A stretch of 52,103 bases of DNA from Halothiobacillus sp. (GTDB lineage: Bacteria > Pseudomonadota > Gammaproteobacteria > JAAZVP01), in the NCBI GenBank assembly GCA_018623495.1, contig JAAZVP010000016.1, positions 1-52,103 on the forward strand. Reading direction: 5' to 3'. The notes under the pieces were generated by a model. The model was not told the DNA's origin and did no database searches. It saw nothing but the letters and a program-made list of their open reading frames with translations. Position numbers and translations under genes: made by a program. Positions 17,026 through 25,544 of the stretch are shown here, one piece after another; within the stretch, counting starts at the first letter, position 1; each line of letters opens with the position of its first letter.

Positions 17026-18209
17026 ACCCGGCCGCTGCGGGCGACGACCTCGTCACCCGCCTGGTGGGCCACCTCCCGCCGCTGGAACACGGCGAGCTGG
17101 TCCTCGAGCTGCCGGGACACGCGCCCTTCACCCTGGGCGGCAACGGTCCCGGCCCGCGCGCCCGGCTGCACGTCCGGCAGCCCGCGCGGCTGGTGCGCCG
17201 TTTCGCCCTGCGGGGCGTGGTGGGCTTCGCCGAGGGCTACATCGACGGCGACTGGGACACCGACGACCTGGCCACCCTGCTCTACCTGGGCGCGCTCAAC
17301 GACCACCACCTGCCCGGCCACTCCCCGGGGGCGCGCCTGGCGCGCTGGATCGACCACCTGCGCCACCGCCTGCGGCCCAACACCCGCCGCGGCAGCCGGC
17401 GCAACATCGCCGCCCACTACGACCTGGGCAACGACTTCTACCGGCTCTGGCTGGACCCGTCCATGACCTACTCCAGCGCCCTCTACGCGGACCCGGCCAC
17501 CGACCTGGAGACGGCCCAGGCGGCCAAGTACCAGCGCCTGCTGGACCGCCTCGGGGCCCGGCCCGGCGACCACATCCTGGAGATCGGCTGCGGCTGGGGC
17601 GGGTTCGCCGAACACGCCGCCCGCGCCGGCATGCGCGTGACCGGCATCACCGTCTCCGCCGAGCAGCTGGCCTACGCCCGCGGCCGGATCGACCGGGCCG
17701 GGCTGGCCGACCGGGTGGAACTGGCCTTCTGCGACTACCGCGACCTGGACCGGGCGTTCGACCACGTGGTCTCCATCGAGATGTTCGAGGCCGTGGGCGA
17801 GGCCTACTGGCCCACCTACTTCCAGGCGCTGGCGCGTTCCCTGCGCCCGGGCGGGCGGGCCGCGCTGCAGGTCATCACCATCGACGAGGCCCACTTCCGC
17901 CACTACCGCCAGGGCGCCGACTTCATCCAGCTCTACATTTTCCCCGGCGGCATGCTGCCGAGCCCCGAACGGTTGCACGCCGAGGCCGGCGCGGCCGGGC
18001 TGCGCTCGCTGGACCGGGCCTCCTTCGGCCCGGACTACGCCCGCACGCTGGCCGCCTGGCAGGAGCGCTTCGACGCCCGGGCCGAGACGCTGGCGGCCAT
18101 GGGCTTCGACGCGCGCTTCCGGCGCATGTGGCGCTTCTACCTGGCCTACTGCCAGGCCGGCTTTCGCGAGGGCCGGCTGGACCTGGTGCAGACGGTGCTC
18201 ACCCGGTGA
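16998..18209 (+). CDS. cfa: Cyclopropane-fatty-acyl-phospholipid synthase family methyltransferase
   Basis: A 403-residue SAM-dependent lipid methyltransferase. An N-terminal lipid-binding part (about 1-120; GVVGFAEGYIDGDWDTDDL) precedes the SAM motif HILEIGCGWGGFAEHAA (about 192-207). Family blocks follow: RNIAAHYDLGNDFYRLWLD, MTYSSALY, VSIEMFEAVGEAYWPTYF and FIQLYIFPGGMLPS. Cfa adds a methylene to the double bond of membrane acyl chains; paralogues next to flavin oxidases (such as UfaM of R. sphaeroides) methylate acyl chains on the way to furan fatty acids. Context favours the second type, but sequence alone does not decide. It overlaps both neighbours, so it is translationally coupled. 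Confidence 0.9.
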   Translation: MASERTQTLNPAAAGDDLVTRLVGHLPPLEHGELVLELPGHAPFTLGGNGPGPRARLHVRQPARLVRRFALRGVVGFAEGYIDGDWDTDDLATLLYLGALNDHHLPGHSPGARLARWIDHLRHRLRPNTRRGSRRNIAAHYDLGNDFYRLWLDPSMTYSSALYADPATDLETAQAAKYQRLLDRLGARPGDHILEIGCGWGGFAEHAARAGMRVTGITVSAEQLAYARGRIDRAGLADRVELAFCDYRDLDRAFDHVVSIEMFEAVGEAYWPTYFQALARSLRPGGRAALQVITIDEAHFRHYRQGADFIQLYIFPGGMLPSPERLHAEAGAAGLRSLDRASFGPDYARTLAAWQERFDARAETLAAMGFDARFRRMWRFYLAYCQAGFREGRLDLVQTVLTR

Positions 18210-19501
18210 GCCTCGACCGCCGCCAACTGGCCGCCTACGCGGCGCCGGCCCTGCCGCTGGCCATCCTCGGCCCGCCCCTCTACGTCTTCGTGCCCGGCCT
18301 CTACGCCGACCGGCTGGGCCTGGGGCTGACGGCGGTGGCCGCCGCCCTGGTGGGCGCGCGCGCCTTCGACCTAGTGATCGACCCGCTGGTGGGGCACCTC
18401 AACGACCGCCTGGCCGACACCCGCCTCGGGCGCCAGGCCCTGGTGGCGACCGGCACGGCGATCCTGCTGGTGGGCGCCACCGGCCTGCTGCGACCCGGCG
18501 ATACCGCCTCGGCGGTCGAGCTGTTCGCCTGGTCGGCCGTCGCCTTTCTCGGCTGGACCCTGGTGGCCATCCCCCAGCTGGCCTGGAACGCCGAGCTGGC
18601 GCCCGTCCCGGGCGGGGAACGCGACCGCATCAACGGGGTGCGCGAGGGCGCCACCGTGGCGGGGATCCTGGTGGCCGGCACCATCCCCCTGATCGCCGGC
18701 GGGGACGGGGCGGTGACCACGACCCTCGATGGCTATCTCGTCGTGCTCTGGCTCCTGCTGCCGGCCACGGTGATCGCCATGCTGGCCGTGCTGCGCCTCC
18801 CGCCCCACCCGGCCCGGCCGTCGGCAAGGCCGGACTGGCGGGCACTGAAAGCCCATCCCGGCCTGTTCCGGCTGCTCGGCATCCACCTGGTCAACGGCAC
18901 GGCCAACGGCGTGCCCGCGGCACTGTTTTTCCTCTTCGTCACCCACGTCCTGGAGGCCCCGGACCGGCTGGGCCTGTTCCTCGGCGCCTATTTCCTCGCC
19001 GGTGTCGCCGCCCTGCCCGCCTGGCTCTGGCTGGCCGGGCGCATCGGTCGCCGGCGGGCCTGGGTGGCCGCCATGCTCTGGGCGGCACTGGCCTTCGCCG
19101 GGGCACCCTTCCTGGACAGCGGCGACACCACCGCCTTCCTGGTGATCTGCGGGGCCTCCGGGCTCAGCCTCGCCGCCGAGATGGCCCTGCCTGCCGCCCT
19201 CCAGTCCGACGTGGTGGAGATCGGCGAGCGCAGCGGCGCCGGCTACCGGCCCGGCATGTTCTTCGGCCTGTGGGGCATGGCCACCAAGCTGGCCGCCCCC
19301 CTGGGGGTGGGCCTGGCCTTCCCGCTGCTGGCGCTGGCCGGCTTCGATGCCGGCGGCGACCACCCCGGCCAGGGCCTCTGGGCCCTGGCCCTGCTCTACG
19401 GCGGCGCGCCGGTGATCCTCAAGCTGATCGCCGCCTTTCTCGCCTGGCGCCTGCCGATCACCGGCGCGCCCGAACCACGACCGGAAAGACAGGGAGCCTG
19501 A
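18206..19501 (+). CDS. MFS transporter, GPH (glycoside-pentoside-hexuronide) type
   Basis: A 431-residue permease with about 12 predicted helices. The GPH signature is visible: an early ARAFDLVIDPLVGHLNDRL, with the conserved Asp residues of the cation-coupled sugar symporters, and an equivalent loop in the second half (AGRIGRRRAW). I start it at the GTG at 18206, which overlaps the methyltransferase stop (GTGA); an ATG at 18128 lies deep inside cfa. GPH-type carriers recur in these amine oxidase/DUF1365/cfa clusters, so this one may move a lipid or lipid precursor rather than sugar. Substrate unknown. Confidence 0.85.
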   Translation: MSLDRRQLAAYAAPALPLAILGPPLYVFVPGLYADRLGLGLTAVAAALVGARAFDLVIDPLVGHLNDRLADTRLGRQALVATGTAILLVGATGLLRPGDTASAVELFAWSAVAFLGWTLVAIPQLAWNAELAPVPGGERDRINGVREGATVAGILVAGTIPLIAGGDGAVTTTLDGYLVVLWLLLPATVIAMLAVLRLPPHPARPSARPDWRALKAHPGLFRLLGIHLVNGTANGVPAALFFLFVTHVLEAPDRLGLFLGAYFLAGVAALPAWLWLAGRIGRRRAWVAAMLWAALAFAGAPFLDSGDTTAFLVICGASGLSLAAEMALPAALQSDVVEIGERSGAGYRPGMFFGLWGMATKLAAPLGVGLAFPLLALAGFDAGGDHPGQGLWALALLYGGAPVILKLIAAFLAWRLPITGAPEPRPERQGA

Positions 19502-19505
19502 CGTC

Positions 19506-20048
19506 ATGAAGCCCATCACCTTTCTCATCGCGGGCCTGCTGGCCCTGGCCATCACGGGATGCACCACCATGAAGATCGAGGACTATGCCGACACCGAACC
19601 GCAGTTTCGCCTGGAGGACTACTTCCTCGGCCAGACCCGCGCCTGGGGGATCTTCGAGGGTCGCTCCGGCGAGGTGAAGCGCCGTTTCACCGTCGACATC
19701 CACGGCCACATGGACGACGGCGAACTGGTGCTCGAAGAGGACTTCCAGTACGCCGACGGCGAGACCGACCGGCGGGTCTGGCGGATCACCCCCGAGGGCG
19801 ACGGCCGCTACACCGGGCGGGCCGGCGACATCCGGGGAACGGCCCGGGGCGAGGCCGCCGGGCATGCCCTCAACTGGCGCTACACCCTGGAACTGCCCTG
19901 GCGCGACGGCACGGTGGCCGTGCAGTTCGACGACTGGATGTTCCGGGTGGACGACGACGTGGTGGTCAACCGCGCCACGGTGCGCAAGTTCGGCATCCGC
20001 GTGGGCGAGGTGACGCTGTTCTTCCGCAAGGTCGGAGAGGCGGCATGA
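19506..20048 (+). CDS. DUF3833 lipoprotein
   Basis: A 180-residue lipoprotein: a signal sequence with the lipobox LAITGC, then the DUF3833 body (FRLEDYFLGQTRAWGIFEGR; RRFTVDIHG; EDFQYADGETDRRVW; GTARGEAAGHALNW). The pattern suggests a beta-barrel, lipocalin-like fold, so it may bind a lipid in the periplasm; function unknown. It starts 4 bases after the transporter stop and its own stop overlaps the next start (ATGA). DUF3833 is a regular member of LitR-type cfa clusters. Confidence 0.87.
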   Translation: MKPITFLIAGLLALAITGCTTMKIEDYADTEPQFRLEDYFLGQTRAWGIFEGRSGEVKRRFTVDIHGHMDDGELVLEEDFQYADGETDRRVWRITPEGDGRYTGRAGDIRGTARGEAAGHALNWRYTLELPWRDGTVAVQFDDWMFRVDDDVVVNRATVRKFGIRVGEVTLFFRKVGEAA

Positions 20049-20593
20049 TCCCCCGCGCCGCGCTGATTTCCCTCGCGCTGCTGGCCATACCGGCCGCCGC
20101 CGCGGAGCTGGAACTGCGCGGCCGCGGCGAGGCCGCGCTGCCCCTGCTGGGACCGATCTACACCGCCACCCTGCATGCCCCGGCCACCATCCCGGCCGCG
20201 CGGATCCTGGCCGTCGACACCCCGCGCCGCCTGACGATCGTCTACCACCGCAGGATTCGCGCCGAGCAGCTGGTGCGGACCGGGGAGAAGACGATCGCGC
20301 GCCAGCTCGATCCGGCAGAACGCGAGCCCATCCGGCCCGGGCTGGCCTCCCTGCACGCGGCCATGGAGGACGTCGGCCCCGGTGACCGCTACGTGCTCGA
20401 CTATCACCCCGACAGGGGGCTCGCCCTCCGGCTGAACCGGCGCACGCTCTTTTTTGCCGATGCCCCCCGGCTGGCCGAGGCCTACTTCGGCATCTGGCTG
20501 GCGCCCGGCGGCCTCTCCGAGTCGCTGCGCCGGCAATTGCTGGGCCAGGGTCCCCGGGCCTCCGCGGGACCCACCCCCCTTCACTTCCCCTGA
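20045..20593 (+). CDS. Chalcone isomerase-like secreted protein
   Basis: A 182-residue protein with a signal peptide (1-19, ending PAAAA). The body has a chalcone-isomerase-like pattern: GEAALPLLGPIYTATLHAPA, a PRRLTIVYHRRIRAEQLVR strand-helix, GDRYVLDYHPDRGLALRLN, and a C-terminal AEAYFGIWLAPGGLSESLRR. Bacterial members lack proven isomerase activity and probably bind fatty acids, as plant FAP proteins of this fold do. It is the last metabolic gene of the operon, overlaps DUF3833 by four bases, and is followed after only 15 bases by a chemoreceptor gene. Confidence 0.83.
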   Translation: MIPRAALISLALLAIPAAAAELELRGRGEAALPLLGPIYTATLHAPATIPAARILAVDTPRRLTIVYHRRIRAEQLVRTGEKTIARQLDPAEREPIRPGLASLHAAMEDVGPGDRYVLDYHPDRGLALRLNRRTLFFADAPRLAEAYFGIWLAPGGLSESLRRQLLGQGPRASAGPTPLHFP

Positions 20594-20608
20594 CCAGGAA
20601 GGCTTTCC

Positions 20609-22384
20609 ATGCGCTTTACCCGCTCGATCGTGTTCCGGCTGCTGGCCGCCATCGCCCTGCTGCTCGTCGCCCTCCAGGTCCTCCAGATCACGCTGGTGAC
20701 CTGGGACAAGCGCCAGGCGGGCCGCCAGGCCGCCGTCGAGGACGCCCGCCACGTGCTGATGATGACCGAGGCCGTGCGCGAGGACATGGAGCGCCGCTGG
20801 GACAGCGGCACCTACTCGCCGGAAAAGCTCGCCCGCCTCGACTGGGACGACCCCGCCGAGCGCGAGCGGATCAAGAACACCATTCCCATCATCGTTTCCT
20901 GGCGCACCGCCCAGACCAAGGCGGAGGAAGGCGGTTACCGCTTCCGGCCGGTTCGCGAGGGGGCGCGCAACCCCGAGCACGAGGCCGATGCCGTGGAGCG
21001 CGAGGCCCTGGACTTCTTCCGTGCCAACCCCGGGGCGGAGGAACACCACGTGGTCGACCGGGAGGCCGAGCGGCTGCGCTATTTCCGCCCGGTGCGCCTG
21101 TCCGAGTCCTGCCTGGTCTGCCACGGCGACCCGGCCCGGTCGCAGGCCCTGTGGGGCAACGACGACGGGCTCGACATCACCGGCAACCGCATGGACGGCA
21201 TGGAGTCGGGTGACCTCATCGGCACCTTCGAGATCATCAAGGACCTCGGGCCGGTGGAACAGCGCCTGGCGGCCGAGGCCACCCGCGACTACGCCCTGGG
21301 CCTGGTCGGGCTGCTCGCCGTGCTCGGGCTGGCGGCCTGGATCATGCACCGCCTGCTGGGCCGGCCTCTGCACCGGGCCGTGGGCCAGCTGTCCACCGCG
21401 GCCGAGTCCCGCGACCTGACGGTGCGCCTGAGCAACGGCCAGGACACCGAGATCGGCACGCTCGCCCACGCCTTCAACCACTACGCCGCCGACGTGGGCG
21501 ACTCGCTGGTGCAGGTGAACGACCGCTTCGGCGAACTGCCGGCCATCGGCTCCCGGCTGGAGTCGGCCACCGAGCGGGTGCGGGAGGGGGCCGAGCGCCA
21601 GTACGCCGACGTCGACTCGCTCACCGCGGCCATGGAGCAGATGACCACCGCCGTGGAGGAGATCGCGCGCGCCACCGCCGAGGCCAGCGGGGCCGCCGAC
21701 GGGGCCGAGCGCAGCGTGGCCCACGGCGAGACGGCCGTGAGCGAGAACGAGCGGGCCATCCGCACCACCGCCGAGGAGATCGACCATGCCGACCGGGTGA
21801 TCGCCTCGCTGTCGGCCTCCAGCGTCCAGATCGGCGAGGTCCTCGACCTGATCGAGTCCATCGCCGAGCAGACCAACCTGCTCTCGCTCAATGCCGCCAT
21901 CGAGGCCGCCCGCGCCGGCGACGCGGGTCGCGGATTCTCGGTGGTCGCCGAGGAGGTGCGCACGCTGGCCAACCGCACGCGCCAGTCCACCGAGGACATC
22001 CGGTCCCGCATCGACCAGCTCCGCGGCGAGACCGACGAGGCGGTGACCGCCATGCAGCGGGGACGCAGTGCCACCGAGGAGAGCGTGGCCCGGGCCCGCG
22101 GGGTCACCGAGGCCCTCGACGACATCCGCGGGGCGGTGGACACCATCGCCCGCATGAACACCCAGGTGGCCACCGCCGCCGAGCAGCAGTCCGCCAGCTC
22201 GGCCGAGATCCGCCGCAACGTCGAGGGCATCCGCGACGTCGCCGGCGAGGCCACGGAGAACGCCGAGAACACCGCGGGCATCGGCCGCGAGCTGCGCCGG
22301 CTCACCGGGGACATCCAGGCCACGCTGGCGGTCTTCCGCCTGCCGCGGGACGCCGCGCGGGCGGACGACCGGGACGACGACTGA
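20609..22384 (+). CDS. Methyl-accepting chemotaxis protein with Tll0287-like haem domain (copy 1)
   Basis: A 591-residue chemoreceptor. The membrane anchor is at about 9-30, followed by a periplasmic DUF3365/Tll0287-like domain with haem-c motif C168-LV-C171-H172. A second helix (about 228-250) leads to a HAMP domain (about 252-305) and a signalling rod. The tip hairpin is close to the consensus ([20 protein letters not shown], then [15 protein letters not shown]). It has no C-terminal CheR-tether pentapeptide. It probably converts haem redox state or gas binding into CheA control. It lies 15 bases after the chalcone-isomerase-like gene on the same strand, so it is probably transcribed with the lipid operon. 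It is a tandem paralogue of the next gene. Confidence 0.92.
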   Translation: MRFTRSIVFRLLAAIALLLVALQVLQITLVTWDKRQAGRQAAVEDARHVLMMTEAVREDMERRWDSGTYSPEKLARLDWDDPAERERIKNTIPIIVSWRTAQTKAEEGGYRFRPVREGARNPEHEADAVEREALDFFRANPGAEEHHVVDREAERLRYFRPVRLSESCLVCHGDPARSQALWGNDDGLDITGNRMDGMESGDLIGTFEIIKDLGPVEQRLAAEATRDYALGLVGLLAVLGLAAWIMHRLLGRPLHRAVGQLSTAAESRDLTVRLSNGQDTEIGTLAHAFNHYAADVGDSLVQVNDRFGELPAIGSRLESATERVREGAERQYADVDSLTAAMEQMTTAVEEIARATAEASGAADGAERSVAHGETAVSENERAIRTTAEEIDHADRVIASLSASSVQIGEVLDLIESIAEQTNLLSLNAAIEAARAGDAGRGFSVVAEEVRTLANRTRQSTEDIRSRIDQLRGETDEAVTAMQRGRSATEESVARARGVTEALDDIRGAVDTIARMNTQVATAAEQQSASSAEIRRNVEGIRDVAGEATENAENTAGIGRELRRLTGDIQATLAVFRLPRDAARADDRDDD

Positions 22385-22408
22385 AGTTTCGTGACCGCTT
22401 GCCGATAC
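22382..22408 (+). promoter_or_regulatory. Sigma-28 (FliA) promoter for the second haem chemoreceptor
   Basis: TGAAGTTT (22382-22389), an 11-base spacer, then GCCGATAC (22401-22408). This matches the E. coli FliA consensus TAAAGTTT-N11-GCCGATAA at 14 of 16 positions with the exact spacing. The -35 begins in the stop codon of the first receptor. It lies 86 bases before the ATG of the next receptor and marks that gene as a late flagellar-class gene. Confidence 0.85.
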
Positions 22409-22493
22409 AATGGCCAGGTGATCGAACCATCCCGGGCGCCCGGCCGGTCACGCGGCGCCCGGCATCCTCGGCCAACATTTTTCAGGGGTGGGC

Positions 22494-24233
22494 ATGACGG
22501 CACGGCACACCATCATCTTCAAGACCCTGCTCAACATCGCGGTGATCGTGATCCTCCTGCAGGCCATGCACATGGCGGTGGGCACCTGGGAGAAGGACAA
22601 GGCCATCCAGGAGAAGACGGTGGAGGATGCCCGCCACATCCTGATGCTCTCGGAGGCCGTGCGCGAGGACATGGAGAAGCGCTGGGCCCGCGGCATCTAC
22701 TCGGTGGAATACCTCAAGCAGTTCGACTGGAACGACCCCGAAGGCCGGGAGCGGATCAAGGACGCCATTCCCATCATCGCCTCCTGGCGCACCATCCAGT
22801 CGAAGGCCGAGGAGGGCAACTACGAGTTCCGCCCGGTACGCATCGGCGCGCGCAACCCCAAGCACGAGGCCGACCCGCTCGAGGCCGAGGCCATTCGTTA
22901 CTTCAAGCAGCATCCCGAGGCCACCGAGCACCACCTCTTCGATGAACAGACCAACGCCGTGCGCTACTTCCGCCCGGTGCGCCTGGAAGGCGTCTGCCTG
23001 GTCTGTCACGGCGCCCCCGACACCGCCCGGGCCCTGTGGGGCAACGATGACGGCCGGGACATCACCGGCCACCGCATGGAAGGCATGAAGCCCGGGGACC
23101 TCTACGGCGCCTTCGAGGTGATCAAGTCCATGGACGAGGCCGACGCCGCGGCCCGCACGGTGCTGATCAAGGAGACCGCCATCGCCATCCTCGGCCTGCT
23201 GGTGGCCATCACCCTGATCGGCCTGGTGCTGCGCAAGATGGTCTCGCGGCCGGTGAAGCGGGCGATGGAGCAGCTCGGCCACGCCGCCGACGACCACGAC
23301 CTCACCGTCCGCCTGGACGTCTCCGACCAGTCCGAGATCGGCCGCCTGTCCCAGGCCTTCAACCGCTATGCCGGCGACCTGGGCGGCACCCTGGGCCGCT
23401 TCCGCCGGCGCTTCGACCAGCTGCCGGAGATCGTCGGCGGCCTGCAGAACGCCGGCGAGCAGGCGCGCGCCGGCGTGGAGCGCCAGTACCGGGACACCGA
23501 CTCGCTGGCCTCGGCCATGGAGCAGCTCAACACCACCGTCAACGACATCGCCCGCTCCACCAGCGAGGCCGCCCAGGCCGCCGAGCAGGCCGAGACCAAC
23601 GTGCATTCCGGCGAGCAGGCGGTGGCCGAGAACAACACCGCCATCCAGGGCGTGGCCAGCCAGATCGAGCGGGCCAGCGAGGTGATCAAGGAGCTCTCCG
23701 AGGACAGCGAGCACATCGGCGAGATCCTCGACCTGATCGAGGGCATCGCCGAGCAGACCAACCTGCTCTCGCTCAATGCCGCCATCGAGGCGGCCCGTGC
23801 CGGCGAACAGGGCCGCGGCTTCGCCGTGGTCGCCGACGAGGTGCGCACGCTGGCCAACCGCACCCGGCAGTCCACCGAGGAGATCCGCGGGCGCATCCAT
23901 CGCCTGCAGGATCACTCCCGCGAGGCGGTGAGTGCCATGGACGCCGGCCGCAGCCAGACCGAGGACAGCGTCGGCAAGGCCGAGCAGGTCACCCGCTCAC
24001 TGGGCACCATCCGCGAGAGCGTGGACCAGATCGCGCAGATGAACACCCAGATCGCTACCGCCGCCGAGCAGCAGAGCGCCACCGCCGGCGAGGTGGCCCG
24101 CAACGTCCACGGCATCCGCAGCGTGGCCGAGGACTCCGCGGACTACGTCGAGCAGATGCGCGAGGTCAGCCAGCGCCTGAGCGACCTCGCCGAGGAGATG
24201 GCTGCCGACATCGGCAAGTTCCGGCTGGATTGA
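22494..24233 (+). CDS. Methyl-accepting chemotaxis protein with Tll0287-like haem domain (copy 2)
   Basis: A 579-residue chemoreceptor built like the preceding one: anchor helix (about 8-28), periplasmic Tll0287-like domain with haem motif C168-LV-C171-H172 at identical residue numbers, second helix (about 220-242), HAMP, and signalling rod with tip [21 protein letters not shown] start at ATG 22494 rather than GTG 22488 because AGGGG sits 5-6 bases before the ATG. The two receptors are clearly tandem duplicates that have drifted in ligand domain and rod. A sigma-28 promoter lies upstream, so it belongs to the flagellar regulon. It is convergent with the SnoaL-like gene, 7 bases away. Confidence 0.93.
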   Translation: MTARHTIIFKTLLNIAVIVILLQAMHMAVGTWEKDKAIQEKTVEDARHILMLSEAVREDMEKRWARGIYSVEYLKQFDWNDPEGRERIKDAIPIIASWRTIQSKAEEGNYEFRPVRIGARNPKHEADPLEAEAIRYFKQHPEATEHHLFDEQTNAVRYFRPVRLEGVCLVCHGAPDTARALWGNDDGRDITGHRMEGMKPGDLYGAFEVIKSMDEADAAARTVLIKETAIAILGLLVAITLIGLVLRKMVSRPVKRAMEQLGHAADDHDLTVRLDVSDQSEIGRLSQAFNRYAGDLGGTLGRFRRRFDQLPEIVGGLQNAGEQARAGVERQYRDTDSLASAMEQLNTTVNDIARSTSEAAQAAEQAETNVHSGEQAVAENNTAIQGVASQIERASEVIKELSEDSEHIGEILDLIEGIAEQTNLLSLNAAIEAARAGEQGRGFAVVADEVRTLANRTRQSTEEIRGRIHRLQDHSREAVSAMDAGRSQTEDSVGKAEQVTRSLGTIRESVDQIAQMNTQIATAAEQQSATAGEVARNVHGIRSVAEDSADYVEQMREVSQRLSDLAEEMAADIGKFRLD

Positions 24234-24253
24234 GGCCGCCTCAGTCGGCGGCC
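24234..24253. terminator. Hairpin between convergent genes
   Basis: A perfect 7-bp stem GGCCGCC/GGCGGCC with loop TCAGTC, between the stop of the second chemoreceptor and the stop of the SnoaL-like gene. The loop contains the latter's stop. No T-run on either strand, so it could be a weak bidirectional terminator or only a mRNA 3'-end stabiliser. Confidence 0.4.
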
Positions 24254-24678
24254 GAAAGCCGCCGGCCGAGCCAGCGGACCACCGGGCCGATCAGCGGCAG
24301 GCGGGCATAGAGCTGGCCGGCCGGATCCCAGTAGTCCAGGTGCTCCACCACCCGGCCGTCGGCGCCGAAGGTCACCCGGCTGGCGCCCTCGATCTCCAGC
24401 TCGCGCCCCCCGAGGCGGCAGGCGAATACCCAGCGCAGCCACGCCACGCCGTCCTCGCCCGGCACCTGCTCCAGCACCCGGAATCGCGGCGCCTCCAGCT
24501 GCTCGAACATGTGGTCGAAGATGCGGCCGATGGCGGCCACGTCCCGCACGTCGTTGAACGGGTCGCGGAAGTGGGCATCGGGATGGAAGAGCGCCAGCAG
24601 GCAGGGCAGCGACTCCCGGTCGAGGTTCTCGAAGGCCGCGGCGTAGGTCGCCAGCGGGCCCTTCTCCGTGGGGTTCAA
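24241..24678 (-). CDS. SnoaL/NTF2-like protein
   Basis: A 145-residue protein of the SnoaL-like cone-shaped alpha+beta barrel family: an N-terminal helix YAAAFENLDRESLPCLLALF, HPDAHFRDPFNDVRD, then a C-terminal beta sheet (VTFGADGRVVEHLDYWDP). These proteins bind small hydrophobic molecules or act as isomerases; the activity here is unknown. It overlaps the SDR gene by four bases and is co-translated with it. An SDR plus SnoaL pair is a recurring part of LitR-type stress clusters, which supports a role in the same lipid or stress pathway. Confidence 0.82.
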   Translation of the reverse strand: MNPTEKGPLATYAAAFENLDRESLPCLLALFHPDAHFRDPFNDVRDVAAIGRIFDHMFEQLEAPRFRVLEQVPGEDGVAWLRWVFACRLGGRELEIEGASRVTFGADGRVVEHLDYWDPAGQLYARLPLIGPVVRWLGRRLSAAD

Positions 24679-25442
24679 GGGGCAATCCTCCGCATGAGCG
24701 CGAGAAAGGCGCGGTTGGGCAGGCAGCGCAACAGCTTCATCGGCCAGGTGAAGCGCCGCGGGAAGGTGGTCTCGAACCCACCGCGCTCCAGCGCCCGAGC
24801 CATGTGCCCGGCGGCGCGCTCGGGCGTGATCCGCGCGGGCATGGGAAAGGGGTTCTTGTCGGTCAGCCGGGTACGCACGAAACCCGGGTTGATCAGCCGC
24901 AGGCGGATGCCGCGCCGGGCCAGCTCGGGCTGCAATGATTCGGCCATGTTGATCAGTGCCGCCTTGCTCGCGCCGTAGGGCGCCGCCCGGGGCAGCCCGC
25001 GGTAGCCGGCGACGCTGCCGGTGAGCAGGATCTGGCCGCGACCGCGCCCGCCCATGGGCCCCAACAGGGCCTCGATGCCGGCAAGCACGCCGTGGAAGTT
25101 GACCCGCATGGTGCGCTCGAACAGCCCCGGGTCGAATTCGGCCAGGGGCATCAGCTCATAGACCCCGGCGTTGAGAAAGGCCGCCTCGATGACCCCCTGC
25201 TCCGCCTCGATCGCGGCCACCACCGCGTGGAGGGCCTCGCGGTCGGTCACGTCCAGCGGGTAGGCGACCACCCGGTCGGGGTGTGCGCGCTCCAGCGAGG
25301 CCAGTGCCTCGGCCGAGCGGGCACTGGCGGCGACCCGGCGGCCGTCGCCGGCGAGCCGCTCCACCAGGGCCCGGCCGATGCCGTGGCTGGCGCCGCATAC
25401 CCAGACCACGCCCGTGCCGCCCCTCGTCTCCCGCCGCGCCAT
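24675..25442 (-). CDS. Short-chain dehydrogenase/reductase
   Basis: A 255-residue classical SDR. The cofactor motif is CGASHGIG (16-23), the NAG motif is LNAGVY (90-95), and the catalytic residues are S143, Y156 and K160 in YGASK. Arg residues after strand 2 (ASARSAEAL) suggest NADP(H). The C-terminal tail RFTWPMKLLRCLPNRAFLALM is hydrophobic and basic and could bind the membrane. Substrate unknown; the context suggests a lipid-derived alcohol, aldehyde or ketone. It has a GGAGGG ribosome-binding site, heads the SDR-SnoaL operon and diverges from the LitR-type regulator. Confidence 0.9.
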   Translation of the reverse strand: MARRETRGGTGVVWVCGASHGIGRALVERLAGDGRRVAASARSAEALASLERAHPDRVVAYPLDVTDREALHAVVAAIEAEQGVIEAAFLNAGVYELMPLAEFDPGLFERTMRVNFHGVLAGIEALLGPMGGRGRGQILLTGSVAGYRGLPRAAPYGASKAALINMAESLQPELARRGIRLRLINPGFVRTRLTDKNPFPMPARITPERAAGHMARALERGGFETTFPRRFTWPMKLLRCLPNRAFLALMRRIAP

Positions 25443-25544
25443 GCCCGACCCTCCGAGAACACCTGTTCTAAATCCGAAATGCTATACTAGCATTCAATCT
25501 GATACTCAGGTTATACACAAGTTCAACGAGAATCCCTGACCGGA
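25443..25544. promoter_or_regulatory. Divergent promoter region of SDR and LitR-type regulator
   Basis: A 102-base AT-rich island. It contains GCTATACTAGC (25481-25491), a small palindrome, and TTATACACAAG (25511-25521), which fits nTnnACAnnnn as at 14875-14896; the unit just before it (25500-25510) is a partial match. Autoregulation by the LitR-type protein is plausible, but the repeats are less regular than in the first region. No single -35/-10 pair stands out. Confidence 0.4.
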
